NCBI GenBank assembly: GCA_003024785.1
Contig: PUQB01000035.1
Span: forward strand, 558,001 to 622,000
Direction of reading: 5' to 3'
From: Selaginella tamariscina
Taxonomy: Eukaryota; Streptophyta; Lycopodiopsida; Selaginellales; Selaginellaceae
Length of the DNA stretch: 64,000 nt
The notes under the pieces: model-generated
The model's input: the letters and a program-made list of their open reading frames with translations, nothing else
Databases searched by the model: none
What the model was told of the DNA's origin: nothing
Program-made: the position numbers and the translations under genes
In this document: positions 1 to 11,740 of the stretch, piece after piece
How positions within the stretch are numbered: the stretch's first letter is position 1
How the letters are laid out: the number at the start of each line of letters is the position of its first letter

Positions 1-93
1 GGATCAGTCTTCACTCCACTTGGCGTCACAATGTGACCCAAATACTCCACTTTGCACTGAGCAAATGCACATTTGCTCTTCTTTGCATAGAGT
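1..93 (-). pseudogene. Ty3/gypsy reverse transcriptase fragment
   Basis: On the minus strand this reads the stretch just after the RT active site, with the family motif YLGHIVTPSGVKTDP. It is nearly identical to 63,776-63,868, where the same sequence continues into a longer pol gene. Only about 30 codons remain before the match stops, so this is a broken fragment at a rearrangement edge. The first base of the window may cut it further. Confidence 0.8.
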
Positions 94-224
94 TTGTTCC
101 CCCAAACTGTCTCTAGTCTCCACACACTGCTCTCCAAAAAGGTTTTCCATATTAGGTGTCCTTAATTCTCTCTTAGATCTAGGTATAGCTCTTTAGGAAT
201 ATTCTAAATTATACCTTTCTGGGA
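94..224. repeat. Non-coding flank related to 62.64-62.77 kb
   Basis: The stretch carrying CTGTCTCTAGTC and TTAATTCTCTCTTAGATC matches 62,641-62,772, although there it lies on the other side of the pol gene. It is probably LTR or downstream sequence of the gypsy element. Here it joins directly to block R1 at the motif GGGAACCGTATAG. Confidence 0.55.
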
Positions 225-260
225 ACCGTATAGTCAAGATTCCAGAGTCAATTGGGTACA

Positions 261-299
261 TATGCGAAGCGATCGCTCTACCGTCTGAGCTACACCCTC
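261..299 (-). pseudogene. tRNA-Ala-like 5' half
   Basis: On the minus strand this has the acceptor start, an intact D arm (TAGCTCAGACGGTAGAGC) and half of the anticodon arm with CGC in the anticodon position. The sequence then runs into unrelated DNA, so the 3' half is missing. It is the most decayed of the three tRNA-like copies in this block. Confidence 0.6.
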
Positions 300-394
300 A
301 TTTGTTAAAAAATAAATAAATTTAAACCTTTTCATCCCGACATCTACACATAAAACATATATTTTAAGGCATATAGTATAAACCAAAGTTATAT

Positions 395-450
395 TTCCCC
401 GTATCATTAGCATATTCGTGAATAGTTCACTAGACATCTTTATTCATTGT
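395..450 (-). pseudogene. Decayed phosphorylase last-exon remnant
   Basis: In one minus-strand frame this reads TIHEYAN, the motif found in the intact last exon at 2,827-2,943, with stops and frame changes around it. It lies about 100 bp upstream of the tRNA-like half at 261-299. That is the same order as in the other two copies of this block, which makes descent from a phosphorylase-tRNA unit likely. Confidence 0.5.
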
Positions 451-1003
451 ATAACACATAAGTATATGTAACATATAACGACGTATATCCATTACTAAGA
501 AGAAGCATTAAAATATAGAAAATTATATGTCAACATTTTATGCATTTGTATTAAATATATACACATTATGTACATAAAATTGTGTGTCTATACGTTAAAA
601 ATTGTATACATCAAAAAACGGCCAGACACAGCACACACACACATATACGCACATATATATGTGTGTGTGGTGTATAGAGAGATGTATATAAACCTACACA
701 TCTATAAAAACAGACAATAATACACATATATAAACATAATGTGCGAGAGGATATGCGAGTGCATCAATATACATGTAGATGTCATATATATGTATGTAGT
801 ATTGTGTCTGTGTGTATGTACGTATTATATAGCATGTATATTCCAGTCATACGGCTATATTGTATGTAAACACCATGAGTTCATAATCAATGTAGAGCAC
901 TTTATATATATATATATATATATATGAATTTAATATGTACACTTAATATATTTATGTACTGTTTAAAATCTTAAACCATAAGACAAGAAAAATAAGTACT
1001 AAG

Positions 1004-1128
1004 AAGGTGAGGGGTATGAATCCCCTTACCTATCGCCAAGAAAAATAAGTACTAAGAAGGTGAGGGGTATGAATCCCCTTACCTATCGCCTGCAAAGCGA
1101 TCGCTCTACCATCTGAGATACACCCCCA
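1004..1128 (-). pseudogene. tRNA-Ala(UGC)-like sequence with duplicated 3' half
   Basis: The complete copy (about 1,058-1,128) has a D arm altered to TATCTCAGATGG, an anticodon loop with TGC and a T arm. Its 3' half is repeated at 1,004-1,036 as part of a 54-bp direct duplication. The broken D stem and altered anticodon stem suggest it is not functional. Confidence 0.6.
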
Positions 1129-1214
1129 TTTGTTAAGAGTTTATGTATAAAATTTTCATGTTTTGTAATCATGCATAAAACACGTATATCCAAACCAAAC
1201 TTACTATATGAAAC

Positions 1215-1822
1215 TTAATCAACTCAACGCACAGCCATCCCCATATTCAATATAGTTCTGCTAAACTTTGAAGAGACATCTTTATCCATTGTATAGCATA
1301 AACACATATGTATACATACATGTGCGTTTGTGTGTGTATCTGTTCCACTTCATCTTGGCATTCTATTTAATCTGGAAAATCTTTGCATTTCATATCCACT
1401 GTTATCCTCCAGAGTACTTAACACATAATCACCAAAAGCACCATTAGTTAAACATATTACTAATACTAAAGATATACTGAAAATACTGAAAAGCAATATT
1501 TTAATATTTAAAACTTTAATGTTAATTTAATGTAAAGGAAATTCTTCAAAACTATAAATTTGTTATGCAATTTATAAGGATTTCAAACATTAAATAGTTT
1601 ATATAAGTTTATATTTTTAGATGTGAAAATTCAACGTTTTTACATGAAAGTAGACTACTGAATTCAATTTCATAAGTAAATTTAATGGAGTGTAGAATTA
1701 CTAATAATAAAATGTTTACTAAAGGTTACATTTTAGCAATATTTATATAAGAAGTGTATATCAATAAAAATTTACCTTTCCTTCAGCTCTTTCTTTTCTT
1801 AAGTTTGACACTTCATGAGCAA
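1215..1822 (-). pseudogene. Decayed phosphorylase exons
   Basis: Three exon relics lie in gene order on the minus strand. At 1,776-1,822 there is [15 protein letters not shown], at 1,337-1,435 there is GAFGDY...TLE.NSGY, and at 1,215-1,290 a last-exon relic (KFS.RTI). All have frame changes, and the middle exon lacks its ends. The first relic matters because it keeps residues (AHE before VSNL) that are missing from the better copy at 3,493-3,602. This is a second, older copy of the same 3' end. Confidence 0.6.
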
Positions 1823-2044
1823 ACACACACACACACACACACACGTCGTTATATGTTACATACATGCATAACATAACATAACACAAGTATGTAGTGTGTG
1901 TGTGAGTGTGTTATGTATTGCTATAAATGTACATGTTAAATACTATGTCATTTGCTTTTACATCTTATTATATATTTAATAATGATAATACTCATTTTCG
2001 GTTTCTATTTACTATGTGTCAGCAACTTAATATTATTATCTCTT

Positions 2045-2148
2045 TATCACGATAAGCTATTCTATGTATGAACCTTCCATATGACTTAACAAAGGAAGCC
2101 CCACTCTTAACATAATCAATGGTTTCAATAAACCTTGGATCAGGTTTA
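2045..2148 (-). pseudogene. Decayed phosphorylase exon
   Basis: On the minus strand this reads FKPDPRFIETIDYVKSG and then loses similarity until an AYRDK-like end. It corresponds to the 5' part and last codons of the exon at 3,183-3,383, with about 90 bp deleted from the middle. Copy 3 carries the same relic at about 52,085-52,195. Confidence 0.6.
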
Positions 2149-2159
2149 AACTGCATTAA

Positions 2160-2600
2160 AAAATAGCAAATATTAATATATATTTTTAATCATATTAATA
2201 ATACATAAGATATACCAAAAGAATATATTTAAAAATCACTAAATAGTTAAATGTTAAAGTAAAGTCTTAGAAAGTATATATGTGTGAAAAAACAGCAAAT
2301 ATTAATATATATTTTTAATCATATTAATAATACATAAGATATACCAAAAGAATATATTTAAAAATCACTAAAAAGTTTAATGTTAAAGTAAAGTCTTAGA
2401 AAGTATCAGTTTAAAAAAACAGCAAATATTAATATATATTTTAAAATCACTAAAAAGTTTAATGTTAAAGTAAAAAAATAGCAAATATTAATATATATTT
2501 TTAATCATATTAATAATACATAAGATATACCGAAAGAATATATTTAAAAATCACTAAAAAGTTTAATGTTAAAGTAAAGTCTTAGAAAGTATATATGTGT
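2160..2600. repeat. AT-rich tandem repeat, about 60-130 bp units
   Basis: A unit containing AGCAAATATTAATATATATT, TAATACATAAGATATACC and TTAATGTTAAAGTAAAGTCT is repeated four times with internal deletions. Copy 3 of the block has only two units (52,205-52,445), so the array has changed length since the duplication. Confidence 0.8.
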
Positions 2601-2657
2601 GCAACAACACAGCTACAAACTTAATTCATTATGATCTTATGTGTGAGTATACACACA

Positions 2658-2728
2658 TGGAGGCGAGGGGCATCGATCCCCTTACCTATCGCATGCAAAG
2701 CGATCGCTCTACCATCTGAGATACACCC
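2658..2728 (-). pseudogene. tRNA-Ala(UGC)-like sequence
   Basis: It is equivalent to the complete sequence at 52,513-52,585. The anticodon arm (ATCGC TTTGCAT GCGAT, anticodon TGC) and T arm are intact. The D stem is broken by G to T (TATCTCAG) and the 5' acceptor end is changed. It lies about 100 bp downstream of the phosphorylase stop codon on the same strand. Confidence 0.6.
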
Positions 2729-2826
2729 GTGTAAGCTTTAGATATTTTTTAATTATTTATATTATTCATATTAAAAAATAATAGTTATACAAATCAGACT
2801 TATTATTTCATAATTAATTATTTAAT

Positions 2827-3788
2827 TCAAGGCACAGGCATAGGCTTGATTCCCCATATCTCATTAGCATATTCGTGAATAGTTCGATCACTGCTAAACT
2901 TTGGAGAGCCTGCTGCGTTCATTATCGACATCTTTATCCATCTCTGCATAACATAAACACAAATGTGTGTATGCATGCGTGCGCATATAAACTATTGCAT
3001 ATATGTAGTTTATAGAAATACATAATAGTTTCTATAAATAGTTATTGCATTATAGTTTATATAAACACACACACACACACACACACAAATAAACTTTGCA
3101 TATATAGAAATACATAACACCATGTCATACGCTTTTAATCTTTCTAAAACACGCACACGCACACACACATTAATATTGTTACCTCTTTGTCGCGGTAAGC
3201 TTGTTCGACTTTCTCTTGGCATTCTATATAAGCAAGAAACTCTTTGCCAACCAAGAAATAATCTCCCCTTCCATATCCACTGTTACCCTCCAGAGTATTT
3301 AACAAAGGCTTATTATCATAATCACCAAAAGCACCACTCTTAACGTAATCAATGGCTTCAATAAACCTTGGATCAGGTTTAAACTGCATAAAAAAACAAC
3401 AAATATTATTATATATTATTTAAACATATTACTAATATATATATGTTTAATAAATTAATTAATATTAAAATGAATTTTAACATTATACTATACCTTTCCT
3501 TCGGCTCTTTCTTTTCGTAAGTTTGACACTGTACCGATTAAAACAGCCCCATTCATAGAAAACTTCATATTACTCGTTCCACTTGCTTCCATTCCTGCTG
3601 TACTATAATAATCATAATTATATGTATTAGTTAATTATGTATTATCACTTAAAAAAACACACTTAACATATTACTAATTAATAAATCTAGTTTTTTGTGT
3701 GTTTTCTTATCTTATTTGTTCAGAGAGCTCACTTCCTGGAATAAGAACCTCTGCAACACTCACATTATAATCAGGCACCATTTATAAC
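2827..3788 (-). pseudogene. Alpha-glucan (starch) phosphorylase, last four exons
   Basis: Minus-strand exons lie at 3,711-3,788 (PDYNVSVAEVLIPGSEL), 3,493-3,602, 3,183-3,383 (FKPDPRFIEAIDYVKSG ... VEQAYRDKE) and 2,827-2,943 ([18 protein letters not shown] ... VP, stop). The second exon carries the pyridoxal-phosphate signature [13 protein letters not shown], whose lysine binds the cofactor. The enzyme phosphorolyses alpha-1,4-glucan to glucose-1-phosphate. Defects are visible. IGT runs straight into [12 protein letters not shown], losing roughly 25-30 residues including the usual DGANVE stretch. An extra base puts a stop near the first exon's start. The donor after the first exon reads AT instead of GT. 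No upstream exons exist, so this is a truncated pseudogene. Confidence 0.85.
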
Positions 3789-3826
3789 CTGTAATTAGTG
3801 GGCCAGCACGCACACACACCGAGCTG

Positions 3827-3832
<6 letters not shown>

Positions 3833-3923
<91 letters not shown>
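3833..3923. repeat. (GT)n-(GA)n compound microsatellite
   Basis: About 25 bases of GT repeat are followed by about 65 bases of pure GA repeat. The equivalent site in copy 3 (53,655-53,712) is much shorter and interrupted, so the locus is variable. Reading frames across it encode only dipeptide repeats and are not genes. Confidence 0.95.
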
Positions 3924-3925
<2 letters not shown>

Positions 3926-4639
3926 CGTTTATAGGTATGTATGTGTTATCTATGTAGCACAGATGAAGCTCAATTGCAATATATTTCACAACAAGTGCGT
4001 GCGTGCGTGTGTGAGTGGTGATCATAAACACGCTGTATGCAGATACATATTATGTATACGTGGTGATCCATATACTCAACGACGTACATATATTGTCGTC
4101 AATATGTCCAAATACATACGTGTACCAATGTGTGCATGTATACATATAAATATATATATATATACATATGTGTGTGTGTGTCTACATATATATACCTTCA
4201 TTAAATCGCTAATATCTGGGTCATTGTTTTTATTTAAATAGCTAATAATGATAAAAAAAATAATAACAGTAATAATTTTATTTAATAATTAATTTTTATT
4301 TTGAATAGCTAATAATGAAAACAACTAAAATTTGTTGAAATAAACATCTTTAAACTATTATACAAAAAATATGTTTCATTTATTTTAAAATTTAAAGACA
4401 CTCGTTATGGGTATAATAATAACAATCTCGTTTTTTAATTTTAAAACTAAGTTAACTTAAGTGAATTCAAATAAATGATTAATATTGTGGTGGATGCCAA
4501 TTACAAAAGCAAAATTAAAAATTTATTATGATTAATATATCTCTTAAAATAATGATTAAATAAATTTATCAGTAATTCAAATAATTGTTCAATAAAAGAT
4601 GTATGTCATTACAGCTTAATCATAATATTATTTAAAAGT

Positions 4640-4925
4640 TTATGTAGCATTTATCTCCCTTATCATGGTGAGTATATGGGTAAGCAACAGTGGCAACCAA
4701 CTGAAGAACAATGTCAAGGCCCCCCGGAAGAAACACTGAAAATAGAGATCTGCACATCACCAGAAGTAGCAAAGAAATCCCCAACCCCTCCAACTATGGC
4801 AACTCGGCTAGGTATGTTACAACCAAGTGTGTTCTGCCCAACCAGGCTGATAATTCCAGTGAAAGGAGAAACAGATGACTTTGTGAAATTAAGTGTGTTC
4901 ACAATAAGCTCGGTGTCGTTCTGAT
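4640..4925 (-). pseudogene. Dirigent-like protein, truncated 3' half
   Basis: The minus strand encodes NTLNFTKSSVSPFTGIISLV and the dirigent-type end SRVAIVGGVGDF, as in the fuller copy at 54,504-55,054. Dirigent proteins are secreted beta-barrel proteins that steer stereospecific phenoxy-radical coupling. The coding sequence stops abruptly at about 4,925, where block R2 is joined, so the signal peptide and first half are absent. Confidence 0.6.
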
Positions 4926-5026
4926 TGGAAATTTGTATACAAATGTGACAAAGTATTTACAGAAGTATATACATAATATTTATTTAAGTATATGTACATA
5001 AACACATTATACTCAAATAACAATGA

Positions 5027-6318
5027 TTAAACCCATGAACCTTTAAGTAGTTTAGCCTGGAGCACCCCGCAGCCTTGAGCAATACTATCCACGCATGAGT
5101 TAAAATCAACAGCTCGAAGTTCACCTCTGTAGTTGCAAGTTACAGGCATTCTCCCATTAATCTCTATCCATTTCAAAGCCTTCCTCACTCGAAGTTCCTG
5201 GCCTCTCTTGAATGATCCAAAATGTAAATGCTCGTTGTCAATGAAGTTGTAGTAAGCATGATTCTCAGGGTCCATAAATGTCTTAATGCAAGCTCCATTC
5301 ACATGATGCTCCACATAAGGACTTCCAACTTGAATTATGCCACTTATGTCCTTCCTGTTCTTTTCTAGAGTTGTATTTCTGAGTATATTGTAATCATCGT
5401 TCGAAAGATGCATATCTGGATTGAGTTCGGTAGGTTCCTCCAACTCTCGAATGTCCTCTCCAAAGTGGTCGCATTGGACTCTCCAAATACTAAGATGCTT
5501 TCGTTCTTTCTTATGTAGTAGAAGTTCCTAAACACCTGATCTGAATATAACAGCCTTGGACTTATAGTAGACAGAAATATTGACACGAATCTCCTGGTTT
5601 CGAATCTGCTAATCTTGCTAATCATGTACCTACCCATGCTTACAAGCGTGTCTTGGAATGCCCTCCAGACAGTGTTTGCCGGATAGCTGAGCTGATCAAG
5701 AACTATGATGAAAAGGGAGAAATATACTGAGACATCATCAAAACCTTTAGCTTGAAGCATGAGGGGGATGATGGAGAGGAGCCTCAAGAAGTTTTGGTTG
5801 AGGAAGTGCTCCCGGCTGCTCATGAACAAGGCACGAGCCTCATGAGTAGTAGGCTTTGCACCACTTTGCATGAACTTGTCGATTCCTTCCGCCCAGTGGT
5901 ATGCGTCAGCAATGAAGAAATCTGGCCAAATGAGATCAACACTGCTACAAAGGACTTCAGTTTTGTGCCGTCAAGTATATACATGTCCTGTGCCCCTTGA
6001 TAAGTCACTATGTACTTGCAACCGTTTCTCTGAGCAAGTAGTGCCTACTATTGCCCAGTTCCCCTTGCGGCAAATGCGGGGACGTCCACTTCTACCTTGA
6101 ACCACGACTGTGAAAATCTTCTTCTTTGAGAATGGCAACCCAGCGGCTGGGTTGTTGTTATTGCCAAAGAAGCGACTTATGAACCACATCCATGTGTGGT
6201 AAACTATAGCAGAGGGAATCCTGAAAAACTTGGCAACTCTCACAAATTGCCAAACAGAGTATGCAAACTGAAGCCACAATAAAACACTAGTACGCATTTT
6301 GGATTCACTTCGTTCCAA
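5027..6318 (-). pseudogene. 424-residue uncharacterised family, frameshifted copy
   Basis: This is the same protein as the open copy at 15,546-16,820. Here it is split over three frames. A base missing near 5,470 changes the frame at the ESNADHF segment, and further indels near 6,040-6,120 break the part after the N-terminal hydrophobic stretch. Everything else aligns closely, including the N terminus with SESKMRTSVLLWLQFAYSVW and the C terminus LLKGSWV. I do not recognise the family. Confidence 0.75.
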
Positions 6319-8122
6319 GGTAGCTTTTCAGGGAGGGTTGCCCACCGGACTGGCCTCGAACACTCTCGTGGGTTCGGGTAACTGGAAAGGTGTATATTGG
6401 GCAAGCTCCTCGTGACCTGGTCCGCTCGGGTTGGAATAGGCAATGGTGCGGACGAGAGGACAGCGATAGGATGAGATCACTATGGAGGAGCCTTGCCGGC
6501 TTGAGCAAGTTGGACGAAACTGGCATGCGAAGTCAAGTCCTCGAATGAGAGTCTTGTCATGTTGGTGACCCCTTATGACTTTGTTTTACCGGCTAAAGAG
6601 ACTGTTCTGTGAGTCTCTTTCTGAGCCCCTCGAGGAAGTACACATGCATTGTGTGTGTTTGTGTGTACGTGTAAGTTCTGTACATATATGAAGACGTAGC
6701 TACATACGCAACCAGCACCTTTACGGACATTATGTAGCTCATAACATATGCTATGCTTATAAACGTGTCAGTTGCATGTTTGCTGTACATAAATAGAATA
6801 CATCACGCGTATTGACATCATTGTTTAAATTTGACTTTAATTTTAAATTTTAAATTAAGTTTGTTTATTTTTATAAGATTAGATTTAATTTTGAGGAAAT
6901 AACTTATAAAATTTAATATATGTATTCTTTTTGTTTTTTATTTATTTGTTAATTTTTATACTGAAGACGGTCGTTATCAAGGAACTTGACTTTCATATAA
7001 AACTTGTTTTTGTTATAAACATTAAATATTTCGTAAATATCTAATTATGTCGAATATTGAATTTTAAATTTGTTGTCATAACTATTGAGTATACATAAAC
7101 TTCAAAATAACTTGTAAAGTAAATAATAAAACTTTAATAAATTTTAGCAAAGTACAGTTAATAATGTATTTGACTCTACATTAAAATATAAAATAAATAA
7201 TATTATGTAAGCATGTTTAGACTAACGCAATGATTATAATTTAGCAGGATAATTCCCCTATTAAGGATAAAGAGTAAAAATTTGATTTGACATCACAATT
7301 TTTTTATAAAATTATAAAATATGTTTATGCATTGTTTCAGCTTTCTTTTGAGAACCAACCATGTTCTGAAAAATATGCTTTTGGGATCCACAGCACTACA
7401 ATCATGTATGCACACATATATCCATACAATCTATTTATTCTTAAAGCACATATTTAATATAATTATTATACAAATATCAAACAGTATTCTAAATGTGTTC
7501 ATTGTTAAATGATTTGATATTATATATGCAGCCATGACTATCTTAGCTTATCATCGGAACATAATCTTCCATCAGTTTATATTTTAAAGTGGGATACAAC
7601 ATGCACATGCATTTTAAAACTCTTACACATTTATTAATTAATTCCTCAATGTCATCCGCATATCCCGTTTTCTACGAGGCATGCACACACACACACGCAG
7701 CGTTATGCGTATATGCTGTAAAGAAGACGATGAATATTTATTTTCATGAACTATATACATACCATAATTGAAATATTTTTGTTGGATAAGGTGCTGGTAT
7801 GCTCATGTTTATCCTGATATTGCGGTTTTACGTCGTATATTTACATTAGATTTTATTTATGTTAATATATATTATATATTGGTTGTTTCACCTTGTAATA
7901 TATAATAATTACTTTTATTAAATACCACAGAGCAATTACTTCAATCAAAATCGTTTGATTCCTTATTTTTGGTTTCTACAGCTATCTAGCAATATATATG
8001 TGTCTGTGTGTGTGTGTGTGTGTGTGTGTTGAGATGGTCTGATGTGTCAATTGCCGCCCCAACAGACGCACACACATACCTTAGAGAGTTGTCTGTATAT
8101 ATCTCATTCTTTGACTTTCCAG

Positions 8123-8795
8123 CTCCTAAAGTTCAACAGTCGGTGCCTGTTGAATCTAATGATACATCAGATGCAAGGTTTTATGCTTATTTATGCATAT
8201 AGTTAAGAATCAAGGTTCACTTGAGTCAACCAATAGTATAATTGTTTTAAATATATACATAATTCATCTTAATGATGACTTAGTTGTTTAAGATGTCCAT
8301 TTTTTATTGAATTTTCAGCTCCGAAGGTTCAACAACAAGTCCCAGATACATCTCCAGGCGTGTATTAGTATAGTTAATAATATACAATTTATAAATAAGT
8401 AACACTAGTTAAATCTAATAACAGAAAGTTTACATTTGAAGTGGTTGATACGTGTTAGTTCATTGTTTCTGACTTCTTGTCGACTCAGAAATAGTTAGTA
8501 GTAGTCATAAAACAGGTGTAAGTAATATATATACATATATATATATTATATAAAATATATATTAATTAATTTTACTATGCTTAAGAGGTAAAGCTTCTGT
8601 AGCAGATACGGTGCATTTTTAGCTGCTTTAAACTCCGAGGAATTAATAATTACTGACACTTTTATCCGGGACAAAACACTAATGCTGGACACATTCGGAC
8701 GGTTGACAACTCTAGGGGAACCGTATAGAGAAGAATTGGGTACATTTGACCGTGTTGGACCTCCAGTCTACCGGTTCACCAGAAAGTATGGAAAG
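8123..8795 (+). CDS. Unrecognised exon-like segments (partial gene)
   Basis: Three open segments are bounded by AG and GT. 8,123-8,177 reads PKVQQSVPVESNDTSDA, 8,319-8,359 reads PKVQQQVPDTSPG, and 8,623-8,795 is 57 codons including EELIITDTF and VGPPVYRFTRKYGK. The first two look like duplicated small Pro/Ser/Thr-rich linker exons. Blocks at about 17,957-18,780 and 49,470-49,690 carry the same segments. There the third exon is degraded (17-18 kb copy) or deleted (49 kb copy). No start, stop or upstream exon could be fixed and no family is recognised. Preserved frames and splice-like edges are the only support. Confidence 0.35.
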
Positions 8796-9785
8796 GTAGG
8801 AAACTCACACACAAGCACAGAGTATTGTCACGTGAATGATATGTGGTGACCATTATCAAGCGATCAAACAATGGTACATAAGATTTTCCATAGAAGAATT
8901 ACGATTGGACTCAAAGATTCACGACATGAGTTCAAGGAGTTCAATGTGTTATGAATACCTGCCATTGTAACATCTCTTCTTATATAATATTCTTTATTTG
9001 AATACGCATTTATTTCAATATACATTGAGTTTAATTATTGAATTGCACTTACATAACATTTAATAATTTAATGAATTTATTTATTGCATGGGAATAAACA
9101 AAAAAAATAAAGAAAATAGTTATAAGAATGAAACAAATTTAAACTATGGAAAAGTTAGATTTAAAAAAATAAAAATAATAAAAAAATTAAATTTTAAAAA
9201 ATAAAAATATTTATAAAAACAAAAAAGACAAACCCGAACGTCCACAACGACCGTTTTCACAAATTTGAAATTTCAAAATACAAAAATGTACATATTATAT
9301 TAATTCAAAATCGTAACTTATATATTAACAAATGATCTAAATTGAAATCACTAAAATTTCACTACCTTAATAATAGTCTATAATATTGTAGCCATACGCC
9401 AATAATAATAGCCAGACACATGGACATTACAGTGTGTATGAATATAAAAAATCAAAAGAAAGTCAAATACATTCATTAAGTATCTTTTTAATTAAATTAA
9501 TAATAACAACACATGGTTGAATGATTACTACAGTTGGTATATGTTATATTATTATGACATGGTTTTGGAATATTAACTCTAAAATGCTTTTCTTATAAAA
9601 AAAAAAAATTGAAATTATGTGGTGTGCGTTGAGCCTAGCACACAGCCAAGCTCGGGCTCCCGTGCTTGATTCTAAGTGCGGTTATGGTTAAGAGAGTTGT
9701 GATTACTGTACATGTGTGAGAAGACATGGTTCTGTATGAGGTGGCATTTGCTATGAGTATGGCAAGCATGGTCTCATTCTTGTGG

Positions 9786-10090
9786 GCATCTACTGTGAGA
9801 AGTGGGTTTTTGCTTTGTGTTTGGGTCGTTTAGCTTTGAGACGTGTGTGGTTGCTTTAGGTGGATCCTTAGGCATCTGCTGTAGAGTGTTTGATCTTCCA
9901 TGGTTTCTTTTATGTAGCTTTGTTTGTTTGGAGGCATCTGCTGTAGAATTCTTGGTTATCCGTTTGCTTGGGTTGCTAAGCTTTTAGACGTGTGTGGTTG
10001 CTCTAGGTGGACGTTACTTGTGGCTTCTAGGCATCTCTTGATGGGCTTCCTTGGGCATCTGCTGTATAGTGTTGATCTTCTATGGTTTTT
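9786..10090. repeat. Degenerate tandem repeat, about 150 bp
   Basis: GACGTGTGTGGTTGCT and GGCATCTGCTGTAGA recur two to three times at similar spacing, and TTGATCTTC.ATGGTTT follows twice. The G/T-rich plus strand keeps open frames, but they translate to low-complexity hydrophobic sequence with no motif. The surrounding 9,625-10,260 is moderately GC-rich compared with its neighbours and may be a different insertion. Confidence 0.5.
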
Positions 10091-10259
10091 CCATTTGCTC
10101 TATTTGTTTGGACTAAGGTTGGAGTTTGAAGACCGAAACAGTATCCGAGCGAATCAGTTACTTCTTACTTCGGACACTCGGTGGATTTGGGTTTTTTTTA
10201 GTGGGATGGAAAATAAAGTAAATGTATACAAAAAATCCTGGGGACGTGTAGATTGTATT

Positions 10260-10865
10260 TACTTATTATAAACATGGTTCTTTATGACAACATTGAGTGC
10301 ATTAAGATGAACTATATCGTTGAAAAACTTAAATAAACAATATATGTGTGTGTGTAAATACAGCGTATATACAACCCATATACGTTGTTTAGACACACAT
10401 ACCACACAAACGTACAAACATATATATACATATATAGACATGTATGCATAAATAATAAATAAATAAATATATATATATACAGAGTCTAATACATTTACAG
10501 AGTCACGTGAATCTGTTTTATACGTATGTGCATCTACACAAAGAGACACACATATATATGTGTATAGAATTTGTAAAATAATGTCACGCTGTCACTTATA
10601 CAGATATAGAAAACCACATATACACACAGACATATATGTGTTGACATATATGTGTGTATGTATAATCTACCATTACCATCTATTTGGAAGAAGAATATGA
10701 GCTTCCTAGTGACCATCAATGAAATTCTACAGATCCGACAATTGCATTTGCATCTCGCACTCTCAATACTTCGATGAGAGTCGTGCTTTGCTCTTAACTG
10801 TTCTCCCTAAGTACATTGTTCTTATCCTGCTAACACACACACACACACATATACGCATGTGTGTG

Positions 10866-10899
<34 letters not shown>

Positions 10900-11024
10900 A
10901 ACGCTTCTATCTTGTGTGTTCTTTTAAGGTAATCCTTCTTCATACGTTCATCCTCCAGATTTCCAACACGCACCTGTACAACTCTATGTAAGTTTGTAAA
11001 CACATATTAACATATCTAAGTATG

Positions 11025-11103
<79 letters not shown>

Positions 11104-11560
11104 ACTCCTTTAAGAAAATATTACAAGATTGTATACTCACGTTTTGTTTGCAAAGTATAAGATAGAATATAGAAGAAAATACGAACTTCCTTAACCTTTT
11201 TCCATCTACTGTCTGACGTGAACCGTCTGTCTCGTTGCCTATGAATTCTCCTTTCTTTTCGTAGTTATCTGCCACACACGCACACACATATATAGAGAGA
11301 GAGAGACAGACAGACAGACAGGTACATGAGTATACAATATAGTAATACAGACATACACATATATATGTATTACACGTGAGTGATATGTGTTGCCTATATA
11401 GATAAGAAACCTTGTAATGGTGAGAAGACAGAAGAGAAGAAAGCTCCTGACACTGCTGAAGGAAGTGAACAAACGGAAGCGTTAATTTGTGAGAAGGATG
11501 AATGAGGAGAAAGCGAGCAGGTGAAGGAGACTGCTCGCAAGTTCTCTGTATAGGTGACTG

Positions 11561-11601
<41 letters not shown>

Positions 11602-11740
11602 GTAGGATGGCATAATTAAATGTGCAAAATAAATAATAATAATATTATATATATAATATATATATATATAGACAGAGAGAGAGAGAGAGAGAGGTATATA
11701 TTAAGTATGAAGCAGCTTGTTTAATTAAATAGTAATAAAC
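10260..11740. other. Microsatellite-rich stretch without a supported gene
   Basis: TA, CA/TG, GA and GACA repeats recur, for example GA at 11,055-11,100 and TA at 11,565-11,600. Short exon-like pieces occur near 10,925-10,988 and 11,400-11,500 but cannot be linked or recognised. The long frames here are dipeptide repeats. Confidence 0.7.

Larger units (their letters stand above)
225..4925. repeat. Segmental block R1, copy 1
   Basis: This block is nearly collinear with 50,285-54,770 and, over its first 1.8 kb, with 19,900-21,745. It holds three successive decayed or partial phosphorylase 3' ends. Each is followed about 90-100 bp downstream (on the minus strand) by a tRNA-Ala-like sequence. 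Next come long GT and AG microsatellites and a truncated dirigent gene. Between these, bases 450-1,000 and 3,920-4,640 show only AT-rich and microsatellite DNA. The block ends abruptly at about 4,925, where the R2 block begins inside the dirigent coding sequence. Confidence 0.8.
4926..9620. repeat. Segmental block R2, copy 1
   Basis: This block matches 15,450-19,620 and 46,660-49,950. It begins with the minus-strand 424-residue gene and continues through an AT-rich tail (6,800-8,000, no gene seen). Next come small plus-strand exon-like segments (8,123-8,795) and a further AT-rich stretch with poly-A/T runs (8,960-9,620, nothing seen). The left edge lies inside the dirigent gene. In the other two copies the left neighbour is block R3, so this copy is joined differently. 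Confidence 0.8.

Noticed and set aside
3144-3389. Methionine-initiated start for the phosphorylase exon (MQFKPD)
   Set aside because: The ATG belongs to the splice acceptor ATGCAG. The coding part begins at FKPD after the preceding exon's EGK.
3834-4241. 135-codon frame over GT/GA repeats, and similar frames at 10,259-11,472 and 36,195-37,462
   Set aside because: They translate to dipeptide repeats (RE, CV, TH, SL, YI) and are not kept in sister copies.
9802-10271. Two overlapping hydrophobic frames
   Set aside because: They lie over a degenerate G/T-rich tandem repeat, have no motif, and are absent from sister blocks.
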